From: Boswellia sacra
Lineage: Eukaryota; Streptophyta; Magnoliopsida; Sapindales; Burseraceae
Assembly: GCA_013180625.2 (NCBI GenBank)
Contig: SNVD02002439.1
Location: forward strand, 1-64,000
Direction: 5' to 3'
DNA: 64,000 nt
A program made the position numbers and the translations under genes. A model generated the notes under the pieces. That model searched no databases. It saw nothing but the letters and a program-made list of their open reading frames with translations, and was not told where the DNA came from. Of the stretch, positions 22,822-35,880 are shown piece after piece; within the stretch, counting starts at the first letter, position 1, and every line of letters starts with the position of its first letter.

Positions 22822-25800
22822 TCATGCGCCTCCATGACGACGATACAGAACTGACCGATAGAGGGCAGCAATAGAGAAAATAAAGAAAAGAGCTGCAACA
22901 AGATCATCCAGGTAACCAACCATCCCTAAAATTCCTGTGGAATAAAACCAATAATAGATAATGTCATGCTTTCATTGCTGTGATAATAAATTGTTTAAAA
23001 TATAAAACAGCAAAGGTACCTTCTGGAATAATGTCGATGGGGCTCAGTATGTAGATAGCAAGATTTATCATCTGTAATCAAGGAAAGAATAAGAATCCAT
23101 CCACAAAAAATGATAAAATTCCCTTTAATATGTACCCTAGGACACATTTAAGAATAGAAATATAATAAGCAACAATGAATTTGAAGTTATTTATTAAAAA
23201 AAACTACTAAGATAAAACAAAACTTTTGCCAAAGAATCCATCTTAAAGACCTGTATACGCATATTTGATTGTCAAAAAAAGAAATGTAAAACATTATAGA
23301 TTAGTGTATTTTCTTATTTGTCCAAGGTAGGATTTTTCCAATAATGATCTCTTATTAATCCGTCTTAAGCTGATATTAATTTATTCAATCAATACAGAAC
23401 GGAGGAACACTTCTAGCGATTTCACAGCGTGGTGCCAGAGCCCATAGTGCCTAAAAAGGCCAATTTCATTGGCTTGGGCAATAGACTAAAGAGCTTTAGA
23501 ACGCGTTCATTTCGGCTTTTCTATCAATCAAAAGAGCTTTTTTCATGTAAAAAATCTTTAAATTTTTTTATGTTGTTTAGCTGCCACTTAAGAAAAACTT
23601 ATGAGCAATTAAAAAAGTTATTTTTTTGTCTTTTATGAAAAGCTAAAAATTGAAGCTTTAAAAATAAAAAGCTCATTTTGAGCCTTTTTAAGCTTTAAAA
23701 TATTTTAAGTTTTAAAATATCTAATATACCCTTACTGTATTTTAAAAGATATAAATTATCCTCCTTTCTAAAAAATTTATTTTGGTATTTTAACATTAAT
23801 AAGTATTTGAATATTTATCCAACCAAATAAGTAATAACTTTTTTATAATAAAAGCCCTATCTTTGTTAGATCTATTATAATAAGACCTACTTCAATAATC
23901 TCTACTTAGAAAAGCTGAAAGATATAAGCCCTTAGAGCACACAAGAAGTTTTCCCAACTTTTGCACTATTTATAGCAAATGGTTCACTCACAACTTCTCA
24001 TATCATTTTTTTCAGCTGCATCATCAGATCCACAATTTCTTTTAGTAATCTCAATTACCCACTATTTTAAAAAGTCCATTTTGTCCATAGTTGAAACCAA
24101 ATATATAAAAGAGACAAAGAAGGATTCACAGGATGACATGAGATGGACAGAACCGAAATAAACCTAAACAAATAAGGGAATAAGGTTTCTAGATGGAGAA
24201 GCAACAAATATGGAATGACAAGATATAGTTTTCATTTTAATTAAATAATTTGTTTATTTTTTCTATTTTTTTTCAACTAAAGTGTGATAAATAAAGCACA
24301 AAATGGCTCAACCCTGGTGGACAACATTATATGTAGCATACTTGCTGAAAATTAAAAAATAAAAATAAAAAAGGGAGCTATATATAAAAACTACAAAGGC
24401 ATGCAGAAAACCCTTCAAAAAGATAAGTAATACAAATTCACCAATCCAGCATTGTTTTTCTCCCCTTCTTTAATCTCATATATATATTGTAGTGGGTTGC
24501 AACAGTTGCACGTGCATCTATTATCAACTCATAAACTAAGACTACCAGTTTCTGTACTTGCAATATGTCAATCCAAGTCCTCAGATTACCATTAAAGAGT
24601 TCCTTGTTCTAAGCAATAAACCTAATGCTCTAATTACCAAAAAAATTTATTTAATGGGTTAACAAAATCCATATGATAAATTCTTAACTCATTTTTATTG
24701 TCTGAGTACCCAATGCATGCCAAATAACCTCTAATAGCAAAAAAAAAAAAAAAAAATCAAAGCACGTTTAGCACAATAAAAATTATGAACACAGCTTCCC
24801 CAAAAAAAACAAGAAAAAAAAGAAAAAAAGCAGACCTCCACACACAAATAAATACATTATATAAGGAATGCATGCAATTTTTTGGAGAGGGTTGTTAACT
24901 GCAATGGTAAATACTAATACTAAAGCTTGCATGGTTTCTGAGTGACTTAACTGCCATATAAATACGAACTCTTATGACAGAAGGAAGTGATCCCAGAGGA
25001 TCCACCAATTCTGGATACAATCTCCGTAGTAGAAAAGGTAGGTCTTGGATTCTCTGATAACAAGAGAAAAAATCTTCAAAAGTTTAAATCATAATAGTTA
25101 AAAATGCTGCTTACGTGAAACTTATACAAAATGAATTAAAAAATGATGCTTCAAAAATATAATGGTAAATATTAACTGGATTTCAGCAATTAAAGAATAA
25201 GTACAATTCATGAAACTTTTAGAGGAGTTTGTAGAGATGAAATATGAGCTGAAAAATACCAATGGAACTAGAATAAAAAGAATCCAATTTTGAAGAAAAT
25301 ATAACTTATAAGAATTATGTAAAAGTGCAAAGAATTCATGGAGATGATAGAATGTTAGCAAGTAAATCCAAAAATCTGACTAGTTACCTTTGGAGGTCAT
25401 TGTGGTCTTGGATCATTTACAAGTCAAACTTTTTTTAGAGGTCCCGACAATAGTATCAAAGATCACTAGAGCAACAGTGCACAATGACCATAAGTTTCAG
25501 TAAAACTATATTTTCTCACCTGTAAAACCAGTATTTCTACATCTAAGTACCATCAAGCCATTTAAAGCACGGTTCAACTCAAAAGTTGGAACACAAAAAT
25601 GGATCTGAATTTTCTACAGCTGCCCAATTTTTTAAGCTTAAAGTTCATAAATGCTATGTCCTGATACCACTTTGGACTCTTGGAAAGAATCAGGGATCAT
25701 ACACCCAGATAATACTTGTAAACAAATGAATGGCCCCAAAATGTCATAGAAAAACAGGGAACTTATTATAACTCAATAAAAGTGAAGCTTTGCAAGTACA

Positions 25801-28800
25801 ATGGTATGTATTAACTAGCTTTCAGCAATTAAAAAATAAGAAGAATTCAAAAAACTTTTAGAGGAGTTCGCAGAGAAGAAATATGAATGACAAATACCAC
25901 AACAGCTACCATAAAATCAATCCAATTTTGAAGAAAAAAATTTTAATAAGAATTATGTAAAAGTGCAAGGAATTCATGGACTTGATGGAATGGTAGCAGT
26001 AACAATCCAAACATCGGACTAAATATTTTTGGAGGTCCTCAAGTTCTTGGAAAGTCAATCATTGACAAGTCACTTTTTATAGGTCCTTCCATTAGTATCA
26101 AAGATCACTAAAGCAACAAACACAAGATGACCAAAAGTTTCAGTAGAACTATAATTTCTCACCCAACCAGTACTTCTGCATCTAATTAAGTACCATCTCC
26201 CATTTAAAGCATAATTCAGCAATGGATTTGGGATAAAAATGGATCTTAAATTTCTATATGTATACAAATTTTTATGCTGAAAATTTATAAATGCTATGTC
26301 CTGATACCTTTTGGATTCTTGGAAAGAAGCAGAGGTCAAAGAAACAGATAATACATGTCAACAAATCAATGACCACAATCTTCATAGTCAAAAAAGGGAA
26401 AATTAATCTCTTTCTTCCGCTGTTCGATTTTTATTTTTATAAGAAACTTAAAATGTATTAGAAAGAAGCTACACAAGCGAGGACAAACTGGCCACAAAAT
26501 GACTAGCATGATAAAACCCAAAACCAGACAAAGGAAACATCAACGATCCCTATAAAAAGGTCAACCAAAGTCAACCCAGATCAGCTTGTAACACTCAGAA
26601 CTCCCTCCAAATCAAAATGAATAAAAAACAAGAGAGGTGTCACGAAACTTTTTTGTCACTAAGGCCCAAAGAGAAGCTAAGTGCCTAACTCTAGATAAAC
26701 TAACCAACTCAAAAACTGAAATAGTCATTTGGCAGATGTCAAGTAAGAACTTGCAAGTTAAGATGGAACAGCTAACATACACTAATCTATTACAAAGTAA
26801 TTTTGTCATAGTTGGAAATTCACAGGATGCAGAATTTGTTTGTCTTTTTTAGAGTCCTCTATACCACATTAACCTTAGGTTTAATTGCCCAAAAAAAGTT
26901 ATAAATTGAAGAAAGCAGAATCTTTTCTTGTCTGCATCTGGTGTAATGTCATGCCTCCCAGCCTATTTGAGATATCTACTCTTGAGTGTCCCCTAGGTCC
27001 ATCTATTCCCATCTTTGTTTCTGCTCTTAAGATTTATCACGTTACTATATAGGTTGCAGCAATCAGATCTGTTTCTAAGGTATTTTTGTTATATCAAGAA
27101 TGATTATAGAGTATCATATCTGAGTTCAAAACTGGGTGATGTATTGTAAGATCCTTCAAAACACAAGTAGAATAGCGAAGACAGTAGTGTCAGTTCCTAC
27201 AGCAGATAAGAAAGTAAATTCCAGCCAAAATATTATGCTCATGTGCACTTAATTACAGCAGCTGTTCATGTTGGGGTTCACATGTTTAGAGAAGATGCTG
27301 CTTGGAAGGAGTATAAGCGGGGAGAGTGAAATCAATAAGGTGTATGGGCCAAACATAGTAGAGAATAAAATTTAACCAATGAATTTATATTTTATATATA
27401 TTGCAGCTGAGACGGTAATTAAACAGCAGGACCAATTCCAAAAATTCGGTTACTCAGAAAAAAAAATTAATGAAACATAATAAAATAATTAGGACATTAT
27501 GAAGGTTCTCAATTATGCCCAACAACTCAACCACATATTTTTATGGCACACGTATCAATGTGTAATATGCGTTACAATGCATACTCAAATGCATACATAA
27601 ATATTAGCTCTAGTCGTAGAATAGAGATTCCATAAATGGTTCCAATGCATACAGCCGTGGAAGAGTTGAATATGATGAGCATGCTAAGTACTAAGTAAAG
27701 AGTTCCAGCAACAGATGTACTGTAATTAATTTATCTTTTAGTGAGTGTAGAAATTATTGATCTCACAAACAGAAAGCAATAAAAGCTTTTACTGAAAAAA
27801 TAAGACTGTAGTACACAAATGAGAAGAGTCAAAACTACATCAAAAAGGGATTATCTGGTCATCCCAACAGTTAAGAGTAGACACATGAAAAGAGTCAAAC
27901 GATATGAACCAGGCATTATCTAGTCATCTCAACCGTTAAGCGTAAGAATTTTGTTTAGGTCACTGTACACACATGAAAAGAGTCAAACTATATGAACAAG
28001 GCATTATCTGGTCATCTCAACTGTTAAAGAGTAGGAATTTTACTTAGTCACAGAGGACTTTCTCATCATGCAAGCAAAGACTGACTAATGCTTTTCTAAT
28101 ATAAACATTTTCTCAGTAAAATGAAGCACCAATAACATTCACAGCCAAATAATAAATTAATTATTAACGATAATATGCCACTACAGCTAGAGCAACAAAT
28201 GCAAGATGACCATATGTTCTACTATAATTTCTCACCTATACAACCAGTACTTGTACATCTAAGTACCACCAAGCCATTCAAAACACAGTTCAGCTACAGA
28301 TTTGGAACAAAAAAATGGATCTGAATTGTCTACAATCTACATCTGTCCGATCTTTGTACACTCGCAATTCATAAATGCTATGTCCTCATACCTTTTGGAC
28401 ACTGGGAAAGAATCAGGGTGTCATAGAACCAGATAATACATGTAAACAAATGAATAGCCACAAAATGTTACAGGAAAACACAGAAAACTAACTCAAAAAC
28501 TAAAACAGTCATTTAGCATGTTTCGAGTAAAAACTTGCAAATTAAGATGGAGTAGCAAATAAAGACTGATGAATTGTAAATGGCTGCAAATAAGAATGTA
28601 ATGAAACTGCAGGACCAGATTAAGAAAACTGGAATAAGAAATTGATTAGGACTGTGGAAAGGCTCTCATTCATGCCTCAACAACTCAACCGAGTACTTCA
28701 ATGGCACAAGCATCAATGTGCAACTTGTACTAAACCTCAAATGCCCACATATCATTAGCCCTACGTGAAAAATGAAGATACAAAACACACAAGTTTAACC

Positions 28801-29400
28801 CAATCATATCATGTTACACAGTAAATTCCAAAAAATCTAATATCATCTGTTCCCATACAGGCATGGAAGTGTTGAATATGATGGCATGCTCAAGGTCAAA
28901 AGGTCCAGTTAATGTACAAATGGATGAATGATGTCACAAAAAGAGAGCAATAAATGGTAAAGAAATGAAATTGCAAGCAAAGAATGACAGATGATTTCCA
29001 AAGAAATAACTATATTTATGCAATACCTCGAGGAGACCATTGCCCTGCTGACCAAAACGGCGATTATACAGCAGAATCTGAGCAACATTAGGTTTACCGT
29101 TGGCCTCAGTTGGAATCAACAAAGTTATCTGACGAAGGCATAAAGGGCATATACAAGGCCGAGATGTTGAAGCATGTTCCCAAACGCTCATAATGCATCC
29201 GCCTAACAAACAAACAACCAACCAAAAAATTGTTGTAGCTTCCTTTTAGCAAATTAAATTAATTTAATACAATAAAATGCAATGCAAATGGGATGAAAAG
29301 GAAACCCACCACAGAACCAGTGAGAGCAATTGGCCTGGCAAGGAACATTGAAATTTTCAAGGCAGATGGAGCAGAAATCGTTCTCCGGCGGCCCCTCCAT
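22822..29400 (-). CDS. RNF170-like RING finger/DUF1232 membrane protein (5 exons, 177 aa)
   Basis: A likely E3 ubiquitin ligase of the RNF170 type, expected in an internal membrane such as the ER. Exons (minus strand): 29400-29310, 29202-29027, 25053-24952, 23071-23020 and 22934-22822. All junctions have GT donors and AG acceptors, and the phases join to one open frame. The start at 29400 gives MEGPPENDFCSIC. The RING is C3HC4: C10, C13, C25, H27, C30, C33, C49, C52, inside CQANCSHWFCGG and CICPLCLRQITLLIP. RIQDLPFLLRRLYPEL (from residue 90) precedes a DUF1232 segment with two hydrophobic stretches around ILSPIDIIPEGILGMVGYLDD (residues 131-151) and AALFFIFSIAALY, ending RRHGGA. Length and domain order fit plant RNF170-like proteins. 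Intron 2 is about 4 kb and intron 3 about 1.9 kb, both with repeats. A Gypsy element starts 490 bp upstream of the start codon. Substrate unknown. Confidence 0.92.
25170..26400. repeat. Two tandem copies of a ~640-bp repeat in intron 2 of the RING gene
   Basis: 25170-25790 and about 25815-26400 share blocks in the same order: TTTCAGCAATTAAA, ACTTTTAGAGGAGTT, AATCCAATTTTGAAGAA, TATCAAAGATCACTA, TCTAAGTACCATC and AAATGCTATGTCCTGATACC. The copies are diverged by substitutions and small indels. A third partial copy is at 28180-28470, and another fragment is at 40430-40500. Confidence 0.75.
27835..28050. repeat. Three diverged copies of a short intronic repeat
   Basis: The string GAAAAGAGTCAAA, then ATTATCTGGTCATC and CAACTGTTAA-like sequence, occurs three times in about 215 bp, with a spacer of variable length between copies. 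Confidence 0.6.
28180..28470. repeat. Third, partial copy of the intronic ~640-bp repeat
   Basis: It matches the second half of 25170-25790: AGAGCAACAAATGCAAGATGACC, TCTAAGTACCACCAAGCCATT (one substitution) and AAATGCTATGTCCTCATACC-like blocks. Confidence 0.7.
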
Positions 29401-29890
29401 TTGTCTTTGTCTTTTTTCTTCATTCTTCTCCGGTAATAATAATAGTAACCCATATAATGTATGTTAAAGCAAGTGCAGGGATGAAATTGGGGCGGCCGGG
29501 GTTGACCAGCTAGCTCCTTTCACACTTTTCCTTCAACTTTCAAATGCGTTCCGACTGGGAGTGGTTCACCCCACTCAGCTGACTGAGCAATTGAGGATTC
29601 AATATTTTTTATAATATTTGTTGTCATTGTCATGAAGAGTCTGTCTGCAGGTTAAGTTCACTTTATGCATGACCATGGGTTCTAATCGTCACAATCCAGA
29701 TATTTTGTAAACTAACACTATTATCCTCTAGAAATTAAAATACTAAAATACAATCAAGTTTTTTTTTTTTCATAATACATATATATTAAAATAAAAATTA
29801 ATACATTTAAATTTTTTTGGTAATTTGATTAGAATATTTTTTATCACATAATAGGGTAATAATTATTGGTAGCTAGTCTATATAGTTAAA
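29401..29890 (-). promoter_or_regulatory. Upstream region of the RING gene, up to a Gypsy insertion
   Basis: This 490-bp stretch separates the RING-gene start codon from the 5' LTR of the Gypsy element at 29891. It should contain the 5' UTR and proximal promoter. I see no individual element I could name. Confidence 0.35.
29886..29890. repeat. 5-bp target-site duplication of Gypsy element 1, left
   Basis: TTAAA, matched at 40250-40254. Confidence 0.85.
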
Positions 29891-30344
29891 TGTTATGGCC
29901 ATAACAATATTGGGCCTCAATTATTTCTAATACAGTAAGCCCATTACTGAAGTCCATTATCTGAGTCCATTGTCTGGGTTCCACAATGACCCATCCGGAC
30001 TCAATGATTTCTAATACAGTAAGTCCATTACTGAAGCCCATTATCTGGGCCCATTATCTGGGTCCTACAATAACCTATCTTGACTCCTATAAAAACCCTT
30101 CGAATTATTACTCAAGGTATGCACACTTTTCTGAACTCATTCTCTCTCTAAATTTCCTTTGCTTTTGAGAGCTTCTCTCTCTAGGAAATTCTCCCAGAAA
30201 ATTCTGGAGTGTCAGAAACTGACTTGAGCGTCGGAGGGTTCTCGCCGGCACCCCTGACTATTTTTCTTTGCTCGCAGGATTGGACCTGACGTACGACCCG
30301 AGCTTCGACCAGCTTCCCGATCGTCCGAAAATCGTGCATCAACA
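29891..30344 (+). repeat. 5' LTR of Gypsy element 1
   Basis: Starts TGTTATGGCCATAACAATAT (itself a short palindrome, TTATGGCCATAA) and ends GTGCATCAACA. Matches 39822-40249. It contains internal repeats of the phrase CCCATTATCTGGG. A TATAAAAACCC box near 30090 is a plausible promoter. Confidence 0.92.
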
Positions 30345-30346
30345 GT

Positions 30347-30364
30347 TGGCGCCGTCTATGGGAA
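30347..30364 (+). other. Primer binding site of Gypsy element 1
   Basis: TGGCGCCGTCTATGGGAA lies 2 bp inside the 5' LTR. The same site occurs in the second Gypsy element at 52826 with two differences. The matching tRNA was not determined. Confidence 0.75.
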
Positions 30365-30419
30365 CGACAATTTAAGCCTCTTTAGTTGTTGCTCCCATCC
30401 AAACATACTCAAACACATC

Positions 30420-31158
30420 ATGAGTCACGAATCCCAACACTCAACCTCCCTAGAGGTTGACAAAGAAATCGAGGTAGAAGCACCTCCCCGACCCCGAAGG
30501 GTAGTTGACACAGGGAGAGCTTTAGTGATATCCTCTGGGGTGGGGCCTAACCTCAGGCAACCCCGACTTCCACTTAGAAGACCAAGGAAGGGCAAGGCGA
30601 ATCGATTAACTACCATGGAACATACTATGCGAAATTTCAGTGAATAAATGGATCGTATGGTGACTATGTTCAACCAAGCATTTGGGTAAAGTGCTAAACA
30701 GGCTGCAAACACTGCTGGGAATAACCCAATTAGTGCCATGGTAGTACCTAATGTCCAGACGAACGTTGGTGGGCGTCCTGATTTAGTCGTCCAAACTACT
30801 GGATTGCCTCGCCATCAGGTCATTCAACCGAATCTTCCCCATCCTATTGTTCAAGGAGGGGATGGTCGCCTAAAGATTCCCTCCCCTTCGCATATCATAT
30901 CTGAACAACAGTTAGCAGCAGTAGACCTCCAACACTCTCTGAACAAAAAACGCCATACAAGCGTTGAACAGGTACCAAAGGAGAAGTAATATTGATCAGC
31001 CAGCTTATTCGTATCATGGTCCTTACGCCCCCGAGGGTAACTATCAGTCAAAGAGAAATCGCCCTAGTTCACCACCTAGATTCAAGAATCATCGCCCAGA
31101 TGCCGTCCCAGCTTTGATGAGCTTGCCCGTAGTTTCCTCACGCATTTTAGCAATATGA
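30420..31158 (+). pseudogene. Gag N-terminal region, Gypsy element 1 (deleted and frameshifted)
   Basis: Starts MSHESQHSTSLEVDKEIEVE. An in-frame stop follows at about 30645. The frame resumes to about 30989, then shifts (PAYSYHGPYAPEGNYQSKRN). Around 31105 the sequence jumps from HRPDAVPA straight to SFDELARSFLTHF, which in intact relatives sits near the end of the capsid domain. A few hundred bases of gag are therefore missing, an internal deletion inferred from family layout. Confidence 0.65.
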
Positions 31159-32642
31159 AAACAAGAAGTCGACCAGCGCAGAGCCTTCTTTCAATCAAGC
31201 AGGGTCGTAATGAATCCCTCCGTGCATTTTTAGACAGATATCAGCGGGAGGTTGCCCGAGTGGATCTATTTCATGATGGTTACGCTATGCAAGGCTTGGT
31301 TCAAGGAATCAGAGGGGAGCTCCCTCTAGCATGGGAATTCTCCGTTAACCTCCCACGTACGTACCAAGAAGCATTAGCAAGGGTCTCTAGCCATGCTGAT
31401 GCAGAGGAAATTTTTCAAGCAAATTACCCCGGGCAGACTCCGGTGGTACCTAATTCCTCACGTACAGATAGACGACCGTATGATAATCATGGAGGAGAAT
31501 CTCATGATAGAAATCAAAGGTCAGTTCTGGATCGATGCTCTGCGCGAAATACAGTCAGAAACGATCACTTTCTGTTGCAAGGGTCATCCACCCGACCCCG
31601 CCAAGAGCATCATGATCGACCTCAGGAGGAACACCGTACATTCACGTTACTTAATATGCCACAGCAGGATATCTTGAAGGAAATCAAAGATAAAGGTCTA
31701 CTGAAAGAATCTGCCCCCTTACGGTCGAATCCAAAAACAAGAGACAAAAGAAAGTTTTGTCATTTCCACCAGGCTCATGGTCATAATACTGCGGATTGCT
31801 TCGAACTGAGGAGACAAATCGAGGGTCTTATCAAGGATGGCCAACTACAAGAATACATCTATCGGCCCCTTGAACCATCCAACAAGAGTGATAAAGGGAA
31901 GGAACCACTAGAAGAAGTAGCCACAATTTTTGGGGGAGTAGTGGCTGATTCGAGTTCCCAAGCCCGAAAGCACCTAGCTAGGCAAGCAAGATATGACCTC
32001 CCTCGCCACGAAGTCAACTTAACAGCCTCTTCCACCAATGCAGGAGATCGTGATGTTATCTCCTTTTCATCGCAAGATGCACAGGGAATCCATCATCCAC
32101 ATTGTGATCCATTGGTCCTCACAGTAATAGTGGCCAATAAAAGGCTACGAAGAGTGTTGATCGACAACGGGAGCTCGGCTGACATAATGTCATTGGATGC
32201 ATTTGATCGATTGGGTCTCAACCGTAGAGATATGAGAGGCATCCAAACTTCGCTAATGGGATTTGCTGGAGGAAAGGTTATTCTCGAAGGAGTAATCTCG
32301 TTACCTGTGACCCTGGGAGAGGGCTCCCTACATACAACCAGGATGGTGAATTTTTTCGTGGTAGATCATCCGGGAGTTTATAACGCCATCCTTGATTGGC
32401 CATCACTTTACGACTTCAAGGCCGTGATGGGTGTCTATCATCATGTCCTGAAATTTCCAACACCTTCAGGGATAGGAGAATTAAGAGGTGAACAACGAAC
32501 TTCTCGGGAATGCTACAACATGGCTTTCAAAGAGAAGGCATATAAGCTATGGATGATTCGTGGAGAGCCTTTCGAGGGGATGGAAGGTTTGGATCCACGG
32601 GACCGAGAGGGGGGCTGTAGCTCCAGTAGAAGGGATGGATGA
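31155..32642 (+). pseudogene. Gag C-terminus and aspartic protease, Gypsy element 1
   Basis: A long open stretch (about 495 codons) starts KTRSRPAQSLLSIKQGRNES, the end of the retrotransposon gag domain. A zinc-knuckle-like CHFHQAHGHNTADC lies about residues 201-214. The protease active site is VLIDNGSSADIMSLDAFDRL, with Asn where most proteases have Thr (DNGS for DTGS), a variant seen in this lineage. The frame ends at 32642, and the pol sequence continues in another frame (MDDVPVCLNDPKKTVKVG), so a frameshift separates protease from reverse transcriptase. Confidence 0.85.
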
Positions 32643-34136
32643 CGTCCCTGTTTGCTTGAATGATCCGAAAAAGACAGTGAAGGTGGGTGAGAATCTTCCT
32701 CTACCAATCAAGGATAGGTTGATTGATTTCTTCGAGAGTACAGCGACGTTTTTGCATGGTCTCACGAAGATATGCCTGGTATAGACCCGAATATAGCTGT
32801 CCACCGCCTTAATGTCAACCCTGGAGTTCAACCCGTTCGACAAAAGAGGAGGCACCAAGCCCCAGAGCGTTCAGAGGCGATTGCCTTAGAAGTGAGCAAA
32901 CTCTTGACAAGTGGAATCATTCGGGAGGTAAACTACCCCAAATGGCTCTCTAATGTTGTGTTGGTGAAAAAAGCCAATGGAAAATGGCGTGTTTACATCG
33001 ACTTCAAAGACTTGAACAAGCATTGTCCAAAAGACAGTTTTCCACTGCCCAGGATAGATCAATTAGTTGATGCAACAGCTGGCCACCAACTGTTAAGCTT
33101 CATGGATGCTTATTCTGGTTATAACCAGATTCCCATGTATTCAAAGGATGAAGAAAAAACAGCCTTCATCACTGATAGAGGGTTATACTGTTACCGGATG
33201 ATGCCGTTCGGATTGAAAAATGCTGGAGCAACTTACCAATGGTTGGTAAACTCCATGTTTGCTCCTCTCCTAGGAAAGACAATGGAAGTTTATGTGGATG
33301 ATATGCTCACCAAGAGCATGGATGCTAGATCCCACGTAGACGACCTTCGAACAACTTTTGACATCCTCCGGAAGCATGATATGAAGTTGAATCCCACCAA
33401 ATGTGCTTTTGGGGTATCCTCTGGGAAGTTCTTAGGATTCATTGTCAACCAAAGGGGGATAGAAGCCAATCCTGAAAAAATCCAAGCACTTATGCGGCTG
33501 GAATCTCCCAAAACTCCGAAGGATATACAAGTCCTCACTGGACGACTGGCCGTCCTGAATCGCTTTATTTCTAGGGCGACTGATAAATATCACCCTTTCT
33601 TCAAAGCGTTAAGGAAGTGCAAGCAATTTGAATGGACAAATGAGTGTGAGAATGTTTTTCTACAGCTGAAGAAGTACTTAGGTTCTCCTCCTCTCATCTC
33701 CAAACCAATTTTGGGGGAACCACTTTTTCTGTATCTAGCAGTCTCTACATGCGCAGTGAGTGCAGCTCTTGTCCGTGAAGATTAGGGAATTCAGAGGCCG
33801 GTCTATTATGTGAGTAAGGCCTTGACAGAAGTCGAAGGTAGATACCCTCCTATGGAGAAGCTGGCTCTCGCCTTAGTTGTTGCGGCACGAAAGTTTCGCC
33901 CATATTTTCAAGCACATACTGTCATGGTCCCAACTAATCACCCTTTGCGACAGATACTCTATCATCCAGAGTTTTCTGGAAGACTTGTCAAGTGGTCCAT
34001 TGAGTTGGGAGAGTTTGACATACATTATGTTGCAAGACCATCAATCAAAGGGCAGGCAATCGCTGATTTCATTGCCGAATTTTCAAGTAGTATAGATAAG
34101 GAGGATGAAGAAACCAGTACATGGTCACATGATTGA
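32640..34136 (+). pseudogene. Reverse transcriptase and first RNase H, Gypsy element 1
   Basis: The RT domain (32772-33500) shows VYIDFKDLNKHCPKDSFPLP, FMDAYSGYNQI, MPFGLKNAGATYQ and the catalytic YVDDML. Ty3-type RNase H follows (33540-34136: VSKALTEVEGRYPPMEKLAL, KWSIELGEFDI). A frameshift near 32755 in a T-run, an in-frame TAG at 33783 and a TGA at 34134 interrupt it. Catalytic aspartates are still present. Confidence 0.9.
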
Positions 34137-34139
34137 CCA

Positions 34140-35880
34140 ATGTCCATGGGAATCAATCCACAGAAGGCATGGATCTTGTTCATAGATGGGTCATCTAACA
34201 AGATTGGTAGTGGAGCTGGCTTGATTCTATCAACCCCGGATGGAGTAGAGGTAGCTGTGGCACTACGTTTCAATTTTAAAGCCACAAATAATGTCGCAGA
34301 GTATGAAGCTCTCCTTGGAGGACTTAGGCTGGCAGTTGCCTTGGGGGTAGGAGAGATCGTCATCCACAGCGATTCCCAACTTGTGGTTAACCAAATTCGT
34401 GGAGACTATTAGGCAAAAGGCTCTACCATGATAGCTTACTTGGGTAGAGTTAACTCCCTTCTGCGCGGTTTTAAAGGTTTCGACATCGTAAGAGTCCCAA
34501 GGGTGGAGAATTCAAAGGCTGACAGTTTAGCCAGAATTGCTTCAGGAATAGACCCCCTTCTACGGACCGCCTATCACATGGTCGTTCTAGAATCGCCAAG
34601 CATATCACAACATGAGCTTCCGCCAGAGAAGACAATGACCATAAATGGTAGACTTTGCTGGATGGACCCTATCATAAAGTTCTTAGAAACGGGGGAACTT
34701 CCAGCTAACCAAAACGATGCGATCAAGGTAAAAGGGAAAGCGTCAAGGTACACTATGGTCAATGGTGTTCTTTACAAAAGAGGGTTCAGCCTTCCTCTTT
34801 TAAAATGTCTTCGCCCAGAAGAAGCTGATTATGTTCTCAGAGAAATCCACGAGGGGATATGTGGTAACCATTCTGGTGGTCGATCTCTAGCTCATAAGTG
34901 TATCAGGCAAGGATACTATTGGCCAACCATGAAAAATGATGCCAAAACATTTTCAACTAGGTGCAACAAGTGCCAAAGGTTTCCCAACATTCCAAGGAAA
35001 GCTCCTGAGAACATGACTCCAATGACAGCCCCATGGCCGTTTGCCCAATGGGGACTAGACCTTATTGGACCTCTTCCAATGGGTAAAGGTCAAGTTAAAT
35101 ATGCTGTTGTGACAATTGATTACTTCACTAAGTGGGCCGAAGCTGAGCCCCTCGCATCGATTACTGAAAGGAAGACCACGGACTTCGTAAGGAAGTCAAT
35201 TGTCTATAGGTTTGGTATCCCTCATACCATCATTACGGACAATGACAAGCAATTCGACAACTCCAACTTCAGGAACTTTTGTAAGGAGCTGAACATCTCT
35301 TTGTGCTTTTCATCTCCAGCTCATCCTCAAGCAAACGGTCAGGTGGAGGCTGTTAACAAAACCATTAAACACCTCCTCAAGACCAAATTAGATGCTAGGA
35401 AAGGTGTATGGCCAGAAGAGCTTCCACAAGTGCTCTGGGCATACTGAACCACTGTCCATACAGCAACAGGCGTAACCCCATACTCCTTGGCGTTTGGCTC
35501 AGAAGCAGTTATACCTGTTGAAATTGGCCTTCTATCACCTCGTACTGAGGGATATGACGAAGAGCTTAATCATAGAAGCCTTTAACTCAACCTAGATCTT
35601 CTTGAGGAGAAAAGGGATCTCACTAGTGTCAAGGTTGCTGCTTACCAAGAGAGGGTTGCTCGATATTTCAACTCTAAAGTCAAGCGCCGATCTTTCCAAG
35701 AGGGAGACTTGGTTTTGAGACAGGTACTACAAAGTACCCGAGATCCCACTGATGGAGCATTGGGGCCCAACTGGAAGGGTCCGTATCAAGTCAAGGCAGT
35801 CATCCGACCAGGCACCTACAGACTGGTCACCATGGATGGGAGGTCGCTCGTCATCCATGGAATATTGAGCACTTAAAGAA
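34140..35880 (+). pseudogene. Second RNase H and integrase, Gypsy element 1
   Basis: A second, archaeal-type RNase H (WILFIDGSSNKIGSGAGLIL, NVAEYEALLGGLRLA, HSDSQLVVNQI) follows the first, the Tat hallmark. Integrase has the HHCC zinc finger (HEGICGNHSG ... CNKCQRF) and DDE core (GLDLIGPLP, IITDNDKQFDN, ANGQVEAVNK). The usual DNG at the second Asp is DND. In-frame stops occur at 34410, 35445 and about 35585. The C-terminal part with GPNWKGPYQVKAV ends near 35880. Confidence 0.9.

Noticed and set aside
23400..23960. Possible MITE rich in AGCTTTT/AAAAGCT words within intron 3
   Set aside because: Short inverted words are plentiful, but no consistent ends or target-site duplication could be found.
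26612..26852. Small overlapping ORFs in intron 2 of the RING gene
   Set aside because: Open on both strands, AT-rich, without motifs; they look like chance frames.
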